Source: Pseudomonas synxantha
Lineage (GTDB): Bacteria; Pseudomonadota; Gammaproteobacteria; Pseudomonadales; Pseudomonadaceae
NCBI RefSeq assembly: GCF_900105675.1
Contig: NZ_LT629786.1
Location: forward strand, 1,302,001-1,366,000
Length of the DNA: 64,000 nucleotides
Reading direction: 5' to 3'
The translations under genes were made by a program, and so were the position numbers. The notes beneath the pieces were generated by a model. The model was not told the origin of the DNA. It did not search any database and saw nothing but the letters and a program-made list of their open reading frames with translations. Positions 7,479 to 18,661 of this stretch are shown in pieces; positions within the stretch are counted from its first letter, which is position 1; every line of letters begins with the position of its first letter.

Positions 7479-8743
7479 GCCAGATCCCCCTGTGCCGCAT
7501 TCACCATGGCCCGCAGCAACACTGCGCAACCTGCCGCCAGGTCATCCGGTGTGGCGTTTTCGATTTCGTTATGGCTGATGCCGCCTTCGCACGGCACAAA
7601 GATCATCCCGGCCGGGCCCAGTTCGGCGACGAAAATCGCGTCATGCCCGGCGCCGCTGACGATGTCCATATGGCTCAAGCCCAAGGCGCTCGCAGCCTCG
7701 CGCACGGCATTGACGCAGGTCGGGTGGAAGTCCAGCGGCGGGAAGTCGGCGGTGGGCGTCAGCTCAAAGGTCAAGCCGTGGCGGGCGGCCGTGGTTTCGA
7801 TCACGCCGCGCACTTCATCGACCATGGCTTGCAACTTGTCGGCATGCAGGTGGCGCAAGTCGATGGTCATCTGCACCTGGCCTGGAATCACATTGCGCGA
7901 ACCGGGGTGCAGGCTCAGGCAACCAACGGTGCCGCAGGCATGGGGTTGTTGCTGATGGGCGATACGGTTGACTGCGCTGACCACCTCGGCGGCGCCGACC
8001 AGGGCGTCCTTGCGCAGGTGCATCGGGGTGGGGCCGGCGTGGGCTTCGACGCCGGTGAGGGTCAGGTCGAACCATTTCTGGCCCAGGCAGCCCATGACCA
8101 CGCCGATAGTGGTGGCCTGGTCTTCCAGTACCGGGCCTTGCTCGATATGCGCTTCGAAGTAGGCGCCGACCGGATGGCCCAAAACCGCACGGGAACCGGC
8201 ATAGCCGATGCGCTGCAATTCGGCGCCTACCGACAGGCCGTGGTCGTCGCGTTTGTCGAGGGTGTCCTGCAAGTCGAACTTCCCGGCAAATACCCCGGAA
8301 CCCATCATGCACGGCGGGAAGCGCGAGCCTTCTTCGTTGGTCCACACCACCACTTCAATCGGCGCTTGGGTCTCGATCTGCAAGTCATTCAAGGTACGGA
8401 TCACTTCCAGTCCGGCCATCACCCCGTAGCAACCGTCGAACTTGCCGCCGGTGGGTTGAGTGTCGATGTGGCTGCCGGTCATCACCGGGGGCAGGGCGGG
8501 GTTGCTTCCGGCACGACGCGCAAAGATATTGCCGATGGCGTCGACAGTGACGCTGCACCCGGCCGCTTCGCACCACTGCACAAACAGGTCACGGGCCTGG
8601 CGGTCCAGATCGGTGAGGGCCAGGCGGCACACGCCACCCTTGGCGGTGGCGCCGAGTCGGGCCAGGTCCATCAGCGATTGCCACAGGCGGTCGCGGTTGA
8701 TCAGCGGGGCGTTGCTCTGCAGCGGTTGCGCAAAACTATTCAT
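7475..8743 (-). CDS. M20-family Zn-dependent amidohydrolase (N-carbamoyl-amino acid hydrolase/allantoate amidohydrolase type)
   Basis: Start ATG 8743 (MNSFAQPLQ) gives 422 aa, normal for the HyuC/AllC/beta-ureidopropionase group. Metal-binding signatures are MTGSHIDTQPTGGKFDG and VWTNEEGSRFPP, with the later dimerisation domain and a C-terminal GAGHDAIF motif that supplies a ligand histidine. Enzymes of this group remove a carbamoyl or amide group from ureido or N-carbamoyl compounds. It overlaps the amidase by 4 bp and follows livF by 13 bp, so all appear co-transcribed. A role in N-carbamoyl amino acid or ureide use is inferred. Confidence 0.85.
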   Translation of the reverse strand: MNSFAQPLQSNAPLINRDRLWQSLMDLARLGATAKGGVCRLALTDLDRQARDLFVQWCEAAGCSVTVDAIGNIFARRAGSNPALPPVMTGSHIDTQPTGGKFDGCYGVMAGLEVIRTLNDLQIETQAPIEVVVWTNEEGSRFPPCMMGSGVFAGKFDLQDTLDKRDDHGLSVGAELQRIGYAGSRAVLGHPVGAYFEAHIEQGPVLEDQATTIGVVMGCLGQKWFDLTLTGVEAHAGPTPMHLRKDALVGAAEVVSAVNRIAHQQQPHACGTVGCLSLHPGSRNVIPGQVQMTIDLRHLHADKLQAMVDEVRGVIETTAARHGLTFELTPTADFPPLDFHPTCVNAVREAASALGLSHMDIVSGAGHDAIFVAELGPAGMIFVPCEGGISHNEIENATPDDLAAGCAVLLRAMVNAAQGDLA

Positions 8744-8756
8744 GGGCATTCTCCGG

Positions 8757-9451
8757 TCAGGCACTCAGGGCCAGATAGCGGTTCTTGATCGACGGGTCGG
8801 CACGGAAGTCAGCAGCGCTGCCTTCGTACACCACGCGGCCCTGTTCGAGTACGTAATGGCGGTCGGCGAGCTTGTCGCAGACCATCAGGTTCTGTTCCAC
8901 CAGCAGCACCGGCAGGCCGTCGTCCTTGACCTTGCGCAGGATCTTCACCAATTCGTCGACAATCACCGGCGCCAAACCCTCGGTGGGTTCGTCGAGGATC
9001 AGCAGCTTGGGATCGTTCAGCAGGGCGCGGGCGATGGCGAGCATCTGTTGTTCGCCACCGGACAACGCATGGCCGGCGTTTTTGCGCCGTTCCTTGAGGC
9101 GCGGGAACATGGCGTAGACGTCTTCCAGCTGCCAGCGGCTGTTCTTGCGGGCGGCGATGCGCAGGTTTTCCTCAACGGTCAGCAGACGGAAAATCCCACG
9201 GTTCTCCGGCACCAGCGCCAAGCCCTGACGTGCGATTTCAAAGATCTTCTGCCCCACCAGTGCCTGGCCGTTGAAGTGAACCTGGCCCTGGCGCGGGCAG
9301 ATGATGCCCAGGATGCTGCGCAAAGTGGTGGTCTTGCCGGCGCCATTGCGACCCAGCAGGGTCACCAGCTCGCCGGGGTTGACGGTCAATGACACGCCCT
9401 CCAGCACATGGCTCTTGTCGTAGTAGGAATGGATATTCTCGACGATCAGCA

Positions 9452-9452
<1 letters not shown>
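8757..9452 (-). CDS. LivF-type ABC transporter ATP-binding protein
   Basis: The 231-aa ATPase has Walker A GRNGAGKTT, signature ALSGGEQQMLAIARAL and Walker B LLILDEPTEGLAP, in the arrangement of branched-chain amino acid transporter LivF proteins. It is the second ATPase of a complete five-gene high-affinity importer. The start codon shares bases with the livG stop codon (TGATG). The cargo is probably an amide, ureide or amino acid derivative rather than leucine, given the hydrolases encoded downstream; that is inference. Confidence 0.9.
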
Positions 9453-10197
<745 letters not shown>

Positions 10198-10201
<4 letters not shown>

Positions 10202-11208
10202 AGCTCTTGCTCCTTGGTGACGACGGCGGGTTTGCGGCTGCCACGCACCTTCTCGAACAGCGACGCCAGGCCGCCCCATAAACCACCACGCATGAAGATC
10301 ACCACCAGGATCAGGATCACCCCCAGCAGCATCAGCCAGCGCGGCCACAGGTCGGAGAGGAAATCCCCCAGCAGCACGATGGAACCGGCACCAAGCAGGG
10401 AGCCGAACAGCGAGCCCGTACCGCCGACAATGGTCATGATCAGGATGTTCTCGGACATCGCCAGGTCGATGTTCGACAGCGGCACAAAGTGCAGCAACAT
10501 GGCGTACAGCGCCCCGGCAATCCCGGTGACCGCGCCGGACAGCACGAACACCAGGATCTTGAAGTGCCGCGTGTCGTAGCCGATGGCCGAGGCGCGGGTT
10601 TCGTTTTCGCGGATCGCCATCAGCGTGCTGCCGAACGGCGAAGCGATCACCCGGCGTGCGCCGATAAAGATCAGCAGGAACAGCACCGCGACAAAAGCAT
10701 AGAAGGCGCGAGCGTCGGCCAGCGATAACAGTACGGTGTCACCGATACGGATTTCCGGGCGTGGCACGCTGAGCAGGCCGTTGTCGCCGCCGGTCCAATC
10801 GCTCAAGGTGTAGGCGACGAAGTAGGCCATCTGGCTGAACGCCAAGGTCAGCATCACGAAGTAGATGCCGGTGCGACGAATCGCCAGGGCGCCCACCAGC
10901 AATGCCAGGAAACCGCCGGCGATGGCGGCACCCAGCAGTGCGGTGAACAACCCCAGTTGCAGGTGAATCATCAGCAGTGCTGCGCAATAGGCACCGGCGC
11001 CAAAGAAGATGCCTTGGCCGAACGACAACAGCCCGGTGTAGCCCAGCAGCAGGTTGCACGCCAGGGCAGCCATGGCAAAGATCAGGATCTCGGTGGCCAG
11101 GGTCGCCGAGGGCAATAGCAACGGCAGGCCGATCAGCACCGCCAATACCCACAGCAGCATGGCTTTGGATTGCGTCTTGGCAAACGGCAGGGGGTTTTTC
11201 TCGCTCAT
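10198..11208 (-). CDS. LivM-type ABC transporter permease
   Basis: The 336-aa protein is strongly hydrophobic with about nine to ten membrane segments. It has the branched-chain permease motif region LSFGQGIFFGAGAYCAALL and the cytoplasmic-loop EAA-like segment GSTLMAIRENETRASAIGYD. It is one of the two inner-membrane permeases of this importer, directly after livH with one base between the genes. Confidence 0.9.
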
Positions 11209-11209
11209 G

Positions 11210-12070
11210 TCAGGCTCTCCCGAACAGGCCGTAGGGGCGCACCAGAATCACCACGGCCATCGCGCCGTAGATCATCAGGCTCGCACCCTGGGGCCAGAGT
11301 GTGGTCATCAGGCTTTGCACCACGCCCACCAGCAAACCGCCGACCAGCGCACCGCTGAAGGAACCCATGCCGCCGATCACCACCACCACGAACGCCACCC
11401 CGAGAATTTCAGGCCCGACAAAGGGCTGGGCGCCGCGCAACGGTGCGAACAGCACGCCGGCGACACCGGCCAGGGCTACGCCGAGGGCGAAGGTCATGGA
11501 GAACAGGCGGAAGATATTGGTGCCCAGCAGCGACACGGTTTCGGTGCTCTCACTGCCGGCGCGCACCAGGGCGCCGAAGCGCGTGCGTTCCAGCAGCAGC
11601 CACAGGCCGAGGCCAACCAGCCCGGAAAACACGATGAGGAACAGGCGGTAGTAGGGGTAGACGAAATCCCCCACCACCAGCACGCCGCGCAGCAGTTCCG
11701 GTACCGCGACGCTCTTGCCCACCGGGCCCCAGATCATCACGCTGGCTTCCTGGATGATCAGTGCGATGCCCAGGGTCACCAGGATCTGGAACATGTGCGG
11801 CAAGTGGTAGATCCGTTGGATCAGCAAGCGCTCGATCACCCAGGCCAGTGCGGCGACCACCAGCGGCGCGATCAGCAGCGCCAGCCAGAAGCTGCCGGTG
11901 AGGCTGACGGCGGTGTAGCAGATGTAGGCCCCCAGCAGGAAGAACGCGCCGTGGGCAAAGTTGACGAAGTTGAGCAGGCCGAAAATGATCGTCAGCCCGA
12001 CCGCAATCAGGAAATAGATCATCCCCAGCCCAAGGCCGTTGAGGATCTGGAACAGGTAAAGATTAAGCAT
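11210..12070 (-). CDS. LivH-type ABC transporter permease
   Basis: The 286-aa membrane protein carries the typical LivH start (GLGLGMIYFLIAVGLTIIFGLLNFVNFAHG) and a conserved cytoplasmic loop with TRFGALVRAGSESTETVSLLG. It forms the permease pair with the LivM-type protein. The gene lies 56 bp downstream of the substrate-binding protein gene. Confidence 0.9.
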   Translation of the reverse strand: MLNLYLFQILNGLGLGMIYFLIAVGLTIIFGLLNFVNFAHGAFFLLGAYICYTAVSLTGSFWLALLIAPLVVAALAWVIERLLIQRIYHLPHMFQILVTLGIALIIQEASVMIWGPVGKSVAVPELLRGVLVVGDFVYPYYRLFLIVFSGLVGLGLWLLLERTRFGALVRAGSESTETVSLLGTNIFRLFSMTFALGVALAGVAGVLFAPLRGAQPFVGPEILGVAFVVVVIGGMGSFSGALVGGLLVGVVQSLMTTLWPQGASLMIYGAMAVVILVRPYGLFGRA

Positions 12071-12126
12071 GCAGGAACCCTCGGCAGGACGCCGCTTGCG
12101 CGGCCCTGCGCTACATATTCAGGGGA

Positions 12127-13329
12127 TCAGCCGAGCGAGCAGCCCGTCGCCTCGACCGCAGGGAACGATTGGCCGGCGCTGAGCACTTTGGCCAGGTCGT
12201 CCTTGTCGGCCATGTCGCCGCTGGCCTTGCCGATCAGCAGGTAGTAATCCTTGATCACCTGATGGTCGCCGGCACGGATCGACTCTTTGCCGGTCGGGCC
12301 TTCGTAGCTCAAGCCCTGCATGGCCTTGGCCACGGTTGCACCGTCGAAGCTGCCGGTGGCAATGATGGTGTCGAGCATGACCTTGGTACTGATGTAGTCG
12401 GCGGCCAGCGGGTAGGTGGGGTTGATCCCGTATTTGGCCTGGGTCAGCTTGACCAGTTCACGATTGAGCGGGGTGTCGACCTGGTGCCAGTACTGCGCGC
12501 CGAGGTACACGCCTTCGAGCACATCGCTGCCCAGTTCCTGGAACTGGTCGAGGCCGGCCGACCACACCAGCAGTACCTTCATGCGCTCCTTGATGCCGAA
12601 GTTCACTGCCTGGCGCAGGGTGTTGGACGACTGGCTGCCGAAGTTGAGCAGCACCAGCACATCGGGCCGGGTGGAAATGGCATTGGTCAGGTAACCGGAG
12701 AACTCCTGCTCCTGCAGCGAGTGATAGCTGTTGCCGACGTGTTCCAGGCCGTGCTCCTTGAGCACGTTCCTGGCGCCTTCGAGCAAGGCTTCGCCGAACA
12801 CGTATTGCGGGGTGATGGTGTACCAGCGCTTGGCGTCCGGCAGCAGCTTGATCAGCGGCACCATGGTTTCGCGGATCGCGCCGTAGGTGGGCACCGACCA
12901 GCGGAAGGTCGCCTTGTTGCAGTCTTTACCGGTGACTTCATCGGCGCCCACCGGGGTCATGAACACGCCGCCGACCTTGTCGACTTCCTTGGCCACCGCG
13001 AGGGCGGAGGAGGACAAGGTGCAACCCTGGAAGAACCGTGCGCCGTCTTGCTGAATCGCCTCCTGCACCTTGCGCACCGCCTTGCCGGCGTTGCCTTCGG
13101 TGTCGATGACCTTGTAGTTCAGCGGGCGCCCGAGCAGCTCGGGGTGCTGGTCCACTGCCAGGCGCGAACCCATGTCGGCAAATTTGCCATAGCTGGCAAA
13201 GGCACCAGACATGGACTTGAGGCCGTAAAAGGTAAAGGGCTCGGCGGCGAATGCCGAACGCACGCTCAGCGGCAAGCTGAGGGCGGCGGCCGCGGTGAGG
13301 CTGGCTTTCAATAACGTACGACGCTGCAT
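12127..13329 (-). CDS. Periplasmic substrate-binding protein of the Liv-type (amide/urea-like) ABC transporter
   Basis: Start ATG 13329 (MQRRTLLKASLTAAAALSL) gives a 400-aa precursor. An RR followed by a hydrophobic stretch and AFAAE is a twin-arginine-like or Sec signal peptide. The mature protein is a type-1 periplasmic binding protein of the LivJ/AmiC/UrtA superfamily (YKVIDTEGNAGKAVRKVQEAI segment). It is the first gene of the transporter operon, and its ligand probably feeds the M20 hydrolase and amidase encoded further down. Confidence 0.87.
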   Translation of the reverse strand: MQRRTLLKASLTAAAALSLPLSVRSAFAAEPFTFYGLKSMSGAFASYGKFADMGSRLAVDQHPELLGRPLNYKVIDTEGNAGKAVRKVQEAIQQDGARFFQGCTLSSSALAVAKEVDKVGGVFMTPVGADEVTGKDCNKATFRWSVPTYGAIRETMVPLIKLLPDAKRWYTITPQYVFGEALLEGARNVLKEHGLEHVGNSYHSLQEQEFSGYLTNAISTRPDVLVLLNFGSQSSNTLRQAVNFGIKERMKVLLVWSAGLDQFQELGSDVLEGVYLGAQYWHQVDTPLNRELVKLTQAKYGINPTYPLAADYISTKVMLDTIIATGSFDGATVAKAMQGLSYEGPTGKESIRAGDHQVIKDYYLLIGKASGDMADKDDLAKVLSAGQSFPAVEATGCSLG

Positions 13330-13450
13330 GGGGTGACTCCCTGGTTTAGTTATTGGCAGGAGCGGCAAGGGCGATACGGTGGTGCAAGGGCCTGTGGGCA
13401 GGCTTGTTATTGGGACGACGTGCTAGCTTGGTTGGAACAGGGTCAAACTG

Positions 13451-13540
13451 TAGGAGGGGGCTTGCTCCCGATAGCGGTGTGCCTGTCGACATCCCTGTTG
13501 AATGTGCCCGCCTTATCGCGGGCAAGCCCCCTCCCACATT
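13451..13540. repeat. REPIN, slightly diverged
   Basis: The left half reads TAGGAGGGGGCTTGC (first bases diverged from GTGGGAGG) and the right half is a regular GCAAGCCCCCTCCCAC. The spacer is GC-rich with GTGCCTGTCGACATC. It sits between the GntR gene and the binding-protein promoter region. Confidence 0.88.
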
Positions 13541-13555
13541 GGATTGTCGGTGTGC

Positions 13556-14323
13556 TTAAGAGTGATCGAACTCCAGAAGGAAGTGGGGGCTGACTTGGCC
13601 TTCAAGGGCGGTCATGTGGTGTTCGGCATCGCACATATGCTCATGCATCAAGCTGCGCACCGCGCCCTCATCACCTGCACGAAAAGCGATCAGCAGTTGC
13701 TTGTGATAATCGAGGTTGGCCGCGTCGAACTGCTTGCGCTTGGGCTTGTAGGCTTTTTTCAGCACCACCAGGTCGCGCAGCAGGTCGTTGAGAAACTGCG
13801 CCATAAAGCTCAGCAGCGGGTTGGGGCAAGCCCTGGCCAGCAGGTTGTGGAACTCCAGTTCCGCCAGGCGCTGTTCGCGCTGGCCGGCTTCGCTGTCTTC
13901 GGGGGCGCTGCAGAAATCCACGTTGGCTTGCAGGGCTTGATAGTCGTCTTCGCCCAAGCGCCCGAGTACTGACACCGCCAGTTCCACTTCGATGACCTTG
14001 CGCAATTGATAGACCTGCTCGCCATCCAGATGCTGGAAGTGCAGGTAGTTGCGCAAGGCGCGGCTGGCCGGCTCGGTGCCGGCCTGGTTCAGATAGGCGC
14101 CACCACTGGGGCCGGTGCGCGTGCTCACCAGGCCCTCGACCTCCAGCGCCTTGAGCGCTTCACGGGCCGAGCCCTTGGAGCACTGGAAGCTCTCCATCAG
14201 CTCGCGCTCAGTGGGCAGGCGGTCGCCGGGCTTCAGGGCATCGGTGACGATGGAGCGCTTGACCGATTCGACAATTACATCGGACAGCTTCTGGCGTTTG
14301 CGGCGCAGCGGACGAGTCAGCAT
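13556..14323 (-). CDS. GntR-family (FadR subfamily, FCD domain) regulator
   Basis: The 255-aa protein has an N-terminal winged HTH (KPGDRLPTERELMESFQCSKGSAREALKALEVEGLV) and a C-terminal all-helical FCD ligand-binding domain with the metal-site type residues (LRKVIEVELA, EFHNLLARACPN, DYHKQLLIAFRAGD). It is encoded just upstream of, and in the same direction as, the Liv-type importer and amidohydrolases. It is therefore the probable regulator of that operon and perhaps of itself. Confidence 0.87.
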   Translation of the reverse strand: MLTRPLRRKRQKLSDVIVESVKRSIVTDALKPGDRLPTERELMESFQCSKGSAREALKALEVEGLVSTRTGPSGGAYLNQAGTEPASRALRNYLHFQHLDGEQVYQLRKVIEVELAVSVLGRLGEDDYQALQANVDFCSAPEDSEAGQREQRLAELEFHNLLARACPNPLLSFMAQFLNDLLRDLVVLKKAYKPKRKQFDAANLDYHKQLLIAFRAGDEGAVRSLMHEHMCDAEHHMTALEGQVSPHFLLEFDHS

Positions 14324-14431
14324 GGGTGCGATTTATCGTATTAATGCGGATAAATAGCACTTAATAACGATTGGGCTTGAGCGTCAACGCAGGGTGTCGT
14401 TTTCGGTGGCAACAGGTCGTAAATGTACTGA

Positions 14432-15178
14432 TCAACGCCAGGTGCCGAGGTCGAGGCAACGGGCGGACGGCGGTGGCTGTTTGCCGAAGGCAAGGAAATC
14501 CCCCAGCCAGCGGCTGACACAGCCGTCGGCGTTCGACTCCTTGAGCAGGAGTTGCTCGACGCCCATGGCGATAGGTTCGCCAGGCTCGGCATTGATCAGC
14601 ACCATGCGCGCCACGCGCTCGGGATACAGCGCGCCGTAGCGGCTGCCGAGGCGGGCGGCGGTGGCGTTGCCCAGGTAGTTGAGGCGTGCCTCGCCGAGTT
14701 GCACGCGTACAAACTCCATGTCCCGTGCGGCTTGCTCGACCGCATTCATCTGCCGTAGGTCGCGGGCGCTCAGTTCGATGACGTCATAACGGTCAACCAA
14801 TGTGCGATAGGCGCGGGTGGCAAGGGATTCCCAGCGGCTGGCCAGATGCAGGGCGAAAGGCGCTTCCCTGGCCGGAGAGGGCTCGCCGGCCTGGATAAAC
14901 ACCACACCTTCGCGGTCGAGCGGTTGCCGTGCGCCGACGCGGGTTACGCTCAGGCGTATACGGCCGCGCTCGGGAGCGGCATGGTCGCGGGGTACGCTGA
15001 CCAGGCCGCATTGGGTGCGTTCTACGACCTCTGGGTCCAGGCGCGCCGTCGTGGGCAGGGGGCAGTCCAGCAGCCAGTCGATCGCAGTAGGGGCAATCAA
15101 GGGCTCGGCCAGCGCCAGGTTGGGTATCAGCCAGCAGCAGAGGCAGGCCAGGCTTTTTACGAAAACGCTGGGTTTCAT
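14432..15178 (-). CDS. Secreted alpha/beta-hydrolase-like protein lacking catalytic motifs
   Basis: The start at ATG 15178 gives 248 aa with a Sec signal peptide (hydrophobic LACLCCWLIPNLALA). The body follows the TAP-like peptidase/alpha/beta-hydrolase layout: CGLVSVPRDHAAPERGRIRLSVTR, then a GEARLNYLGNATAARLGSRYGALYPERVARMVL segment. The usual nucleophile elbow G-x-S-x-G reads GNATA here, the HGGPG-type oxyanion segment reads QAGEP, and the protein ends before the region that normally supplies the acid and histidine. It is therefore either a pseudo-enzyme or a truncated relic. It lies downstream of opmQ on the same strand after about 100 bp. Confidence 0.7.
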   Translation of the reverse strand: MKPSVFVKSLACLCCWLIPNLALAEPLIAPTAIDWLLDCPLPTTARLDPEVVERTQCGLVSVPRDHAAPERGRIRLSVTRVGARQPLDREGVVFIQAGEPSPAREAPFALHLASRWESLATRAYRTLVDRYDVIELSARDLRQMNAVEQAARDMEFVRVQLGEARLNYLGNATAARLGSRYGALYPERVARMVLINAEPGEPIAMGVEQLLLKESNADGCVSRWLGDFLAFGKQPPPSARCLDLGTWR

Positions 15179-15284
15179 CAAGAGGTCCCGGGGAGCCGTG
15201 TGATAACGGCTTTTTTACCAAGGACCTTGGGTTGGAAAATGTAAGGTGAAGAAACAGCTCGTGTATGAAATGAGAGTTTGTTTA

Positions 15285-16697
15285 TCAGCTTTCGGTGTTC
15301 CAACCCCCCCCTAATGCCTTGTACAGGGCGATGCTGGCTTGCATACGCGACAGGCGCAATTGCACGTTCAAGTCTTGGGCGGCGTAGAGGGTGCGTTGGG
15401 TCTCCAGCACCGTGAGCAAGTCCTCGGCCCCGGCCTCATAGCGGTTTTGTGCAATCTGGAATGCCGCCTGCGCCTGTTGCAGCTCTTCGGTCTGCCACTG
15501 GCGTTGCTGGTCCAGGCGGGTGATGCTGCTCAGGCCTTTTTCTACATCGGCAAAGCCGTTGATGATCGCTCCTCGATAGGTTTGCAGCAGCTCATCCTGG
15601 CGCGCCCGGGCCTTGTCGCGCTCGGCGCTTAAACGGCCGCTGTTGAAGATGGGTGCGACCAGGCCAGCGGTCAGGGTGTAGTAGGGGCTACGCAGGATTT
15701 GCCCAGCCTTATAGGCGTCGGAGCCGAGCGTGGCGCCGAGGGTCACGGCGGGCAGCATGGCGGCGCGGGCCACGCTGACATCCGCCTGGGCAGCGGCCAG
15801 CTCGGCTTCGGCCTTGGCCAGGTCGGGGCGCCGGCTCAGCAGTTGGCTCGGTACGCCCGGGCCTATGGATGGCCAGGTGAGCGTCTGGAAGGCTTCATGG
15901 CCCAGGTCGAGGGCCTGCACCGGCTGGCCGAGGAGGGCGGCGAGGGTGATCCGCGCCTCTTCGGCCACCTGTTGGATCAGCGGCAATTGCCGTTGCTGGC
16001 CGGCCACCAGGCTTTTCTGCTGGGCCAGCTCCAGGGCGGTGGCGGAGCCTGCGTCGTAGCGGGTCTGCACCAGGCCGAGGACGTTGCGCGCATTGGCCAG
16101 GTTGAGTTCGGCAATGTGTTGGCGTTGCTGCGCGGCCAGGGTTTGCGCATAGCGGTCGGCCACGTTGCTGAGCAAGGTCAGCTCCACCGTGGCCTGGTCC
16201 GACTCACTGGCGCGCAGGCTGTAGAGTGCGCTGTCGCGGGCGGCAGCGCGGCCGCCCCAGAAGTCCACTTCATAGCTGGCGCTGAAGTTTGCGCCGAAAT
16301 TATTCACCGTTTCGTCGCTTTGCGAGGCGTCCAGGTCCGGCCCGCCCTGGCCGCGCAGCAGCCTCTGGTGACTGCTGGCGAGGTTGAATTTCACCTCCGG
16401 CAACAGTGGCGCGCCAGCGATCACTGCCGTGGCCTGGGCCTGCCGCACCCGGGCCATGGCGGCAGCCACGTCGAAACTGTCGCGCCGGGCCTGGTCGATC
16501 AGGCGGTTCAACGCCGGGCTGCCAAACTGCGTCCACCAGCGCTGGTTGGTGGCCTGGGTCGTCTCGCGTTCGGCGTATTGCCAGGCGGCGGGCGGGGCGA
16601 TGCCGCTGGCGAGTGTGGGCGGGTTGCCGGTACAGGCGCTAAGCAGCAGGCACAGACTGAGCGCTGACAGCTGCGCTGGAATGGATCGATTATTCAC
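15285..16697 (-). CDS. opmQ: Outer-membrane efflux lipoprotein OpmQ (pyoverdine export/recycling)
   Basis: This is a 470-aa RND/MacAB-type outer membrane factor. It has a lipoprotein signal with lipobox LLLSACTG, two OEP repeats ([20 protein letters not shown] and [28 protein letters not shown]) and the TolC-like periplasmic coiled coils. Gene order pvdR-pvdT-opmQ with pvdA beyond matches the pyoverdine export locus of Pseudomonas, supporting the name. It overlaps pvdT by 8 bp and would be transcribed from the PvdS promoter before pvdR. Confidence 0.9.
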   Translation of the reverse strand: MNNRSIPAQLSALSLCLLLSACTGNPPTLASGIAPPAAWQYAERETTQATNQRWWTQFGSPALNRLIDQARRDSFDVAAAMARVRQAQATAVIAGAPLLPEVKFNLASSHQRLLRGQGGPDLDASQSDETVNNFGANFSASYEVDFWGGRAAARDSALYSLRASESDQATVELTLLSNVADRYAQTLAAQQRQHIAELNLANARNVLGLVQTRYDAGSATALELAQQKSLVAGQQRQLPLIQQVAEEARITLAALLGQPVQALDLGHEAFQTLTWPSIGPGVPSQLLSRRPDLAKAEAELAAAQADVSVARAAMLPAVTLGATLGSDAYKAGQILRSPYYTLTAGLVAPIFNSGRLSAERDKARARQDELLQTYRGAIINGFADVEKGLSSITRLDQQRQWQTEELQQAQAAFQIAQNRYEAGAEDLLTVLETQRTLYAAQDLNVQLRLSRMQASIALYKALGGGWNTES

Positions 16698-18660
16698 TGG
16701 TCAACGCCTTAACCGGATCGAGCCGGGCAGCTTTACGGGCCGGCATAAAGCCGAATACGACGCCGGTGACCAGTGCACAGCCAAACGCACCGAACACGGC
16801 CACCAGGGAAAACTGTACCGCCACTTCGGCCAGCACCAGCACGCCGCCCACCAGCAACGCCAGGGCGATACCGAACAGGCCGCCGACCACCGAGAGCATC
16901 ACCGCCTCGGTGAGAAATTGGCGCAGGATGTCGCGCTGGCGCGCCCCGGTGGCCATGCGAATGCCGATTTCGCGGGTACGCTCACGCACGGTCATCAACA
17001 TGATGTTCATCACGCCGATACCGCCGACCAGCAGGGAAATCGCGGCAATCGAGCCGAGCATCAACGACAGGGAATTCTGGGTCCGAGCTTCGGCCTGGAT
17101 CATCGCGGCGTTGTTGGTCAGCTCGTAGTCACGCTTGCCGTTGTGCAGCTTCAACATCAGCTGGTCGATCGCCACTTCGGCTTCATGCACCTTGCGTGCA
17201 TCGGTGGTGCCAATCACCACGTATTCGGGGTTATAGCTGCCGAACAGGCGAACACTGGCGGCGCTATATGGAATGGCGATACGGTCGTCACTGTCCTTGT
17301 CGCCAGAGCTGGAGCCTTTTTCCGCGAGCACGCCGATCACCTGGAACGGCACATTCTCGATCAGAATGTACTGGCCGATTGGGTTGGGCACGTCCTTGAA
17401 GAGTTTCTGACGGATGCGCGCGCCGATCACGGCGACCGTGGCGGCAGCCTGTTCGTCGGCCTCGGTGAAGTAGCTGCCCTCGACCACCGGCCAGTTGAAG
17501 AGGTGCGGGAAGTTGGTGTCGTTGCCACCCACGTAGGCCATGTAGTCGACATTGGCGAAGCGCACGCCGGCTTCGGCGCCGTTGACCGGCATGATGCGCT
17601 TGACCTGGGGCAACGCCGCCAGGGCCTCGACATCCTTGAGGGTCACGATACCCGATGGCGTACGCGGGTTGGGCGAAGAGCCGCTGAGGTAGATGATATT
17701 GGAGCCGAACGCGCCCATCTGCGCCATGACCTGGCGTTTGCTGCCTTCGCCCACCGCTAGCATCACCACCACCGACGCCACGCCGATGATGATCCCCAGC
17801 AAGGTCAGGGCGGTGCGGAAGCGGTTGACCCACATCACTCGCCAGGCGGCTTGCACCGCGTCCAGCAACTCGGCCTTCCATGCGCCGTTGTGCTCGGCGC
17901 CGTCGGCCAGGCGCTGGCGCAGGTCCACGGCCTGCAGGGCGCCGGCCGCCAGGGCTGGCTTGACCGTGCAGGTGTCGGCCGAGTCGCTGATGATCTGGCC
18001 GTCGCGGATCTCGATGATACGGTTGGCCCGCGCCGCCACTTCGCGGTCGTGGGTGATCAGGATGACCACATGGCCCTGGCCCGCCAGTTCGTCGAGCAAG
18101 GTCATGACCTCGGCGCCGCTGTGGCTGTCGAGGGCGCCGGTGGGTTCGTCGGCGAGGATGATATGCCCGCCGTTCATCAGGGCGCGGGCGATGGATACCC
18201 GTTGCTGTTGCCCACCGGAAAGCTGGTGCGGGCGATTGCCGGTGCGTTCGGCCAGCCCCAGGCGGGTGAGCAGGGCGTTGGCGCGGGCATGCCGTTGGGC
18301 AGCGCTGATGCCGGCATAGATCGCCGGCATCTCGACGTTTTCCTGGGCCGAGCCTGAGGGAATCAAATGGTAGCCTTGGAACACAAACCCGAAGGCTTCA
18401 CGGCGCAGCCAGGCCAGCTCGTCGCTGCCCAGGTGGGCGACGTTTTCCCCGGCGAAGAGGTAGTCGCCTTCGGTCGGTCGGTCGAGGCAGCCAAGGATAT
18501 TCATCAGCGTCGACTTGCCGGAACCGGAGGCACCGACAATGGCGACGAACTCCCCGGCCTGGATCGACAGGTCGATGCCGCGCAACACGTCGACCTGCGG
18601 GCTGTCGCCGCCGCCGTAGGATTTGCAGATGTGCTTGAGTTCGATCAGCGGCGTGGCCAC
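16690..18660 (-). CDS. pvdT: MacB-type ABC exporter PvdT
   Basis: This fused ATPase-permease has Walker [10 protein letters not shown], signature [15 protein letters not shown] and Walker [12 protein letters not shown] in the N-terminal third. A first membrane helix ([19 protein letters not shown]), a large periplasmic domain, and three C-terminal helices follow (MacB/FtsX fold). The start is taken as GTG 18660, directly after the pvdR stop codon with GGGGG just upstream; GTG 18672 is the longer alternative. Together with PvdR and OpmQ it forms the tripartite pump that secretes pyoverdine. Confidence 0.9.
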   Translation of the reverse strand: MATPLIELKHICKSYGGGDSPQVDVLRGIDLSIQAGEFVAIVGASGSGKSTLMNILGCLDRPTEGDYLFAGENVAHLGSDELAWLRREAFGFVFQGYHLIPSGSAQENVEMPAIYAGISAAQRHARANALLTRLGLAERTGNRPHQLSGGQQQRVSIARALMNGGHIILADEPTGALDSHSGAEVMTLLDELAGQGHVVILITHDREVAARANRIIEIRDGQIISDSADTCTVKPALAAGALQAVDLRQRLADGAEHNGAWKAELLDAVQAAWRVMWVNRFRTALTLLGIIIGVASVVVMLAVGEGSKRQVMAQMGAFGSNIIYLSGSSPNPRTPSGIVTLKDVEALAALPQVKRIMPVNGAEAGVRFANVDYMAYVGGNDTNFPHLFNWPVVEGSYFTEADEQAAATVAVIGARIRQKLFKDVPNPIGQYILIENVPFQVIGVLAEKGSSSGDKDSDDRIAIPYSAASVRLFGSYNPEYVVIGTTDARKVHEAEVAIDQLMLKLHNGKRDYELTNNAAMIQAEARTQNSLSLMLGSIAAISLLVGGIGVMNIMLMTVRERTREIGIRMATGARQRDILRQFLTEAVMLSVVGGLFGIALALLVGGVLVLAEVAVQFSLVAVFGAFGCALVTGVVFGFMPARKAARLDPVKALTSE

Positions 18661-18661
18661 G

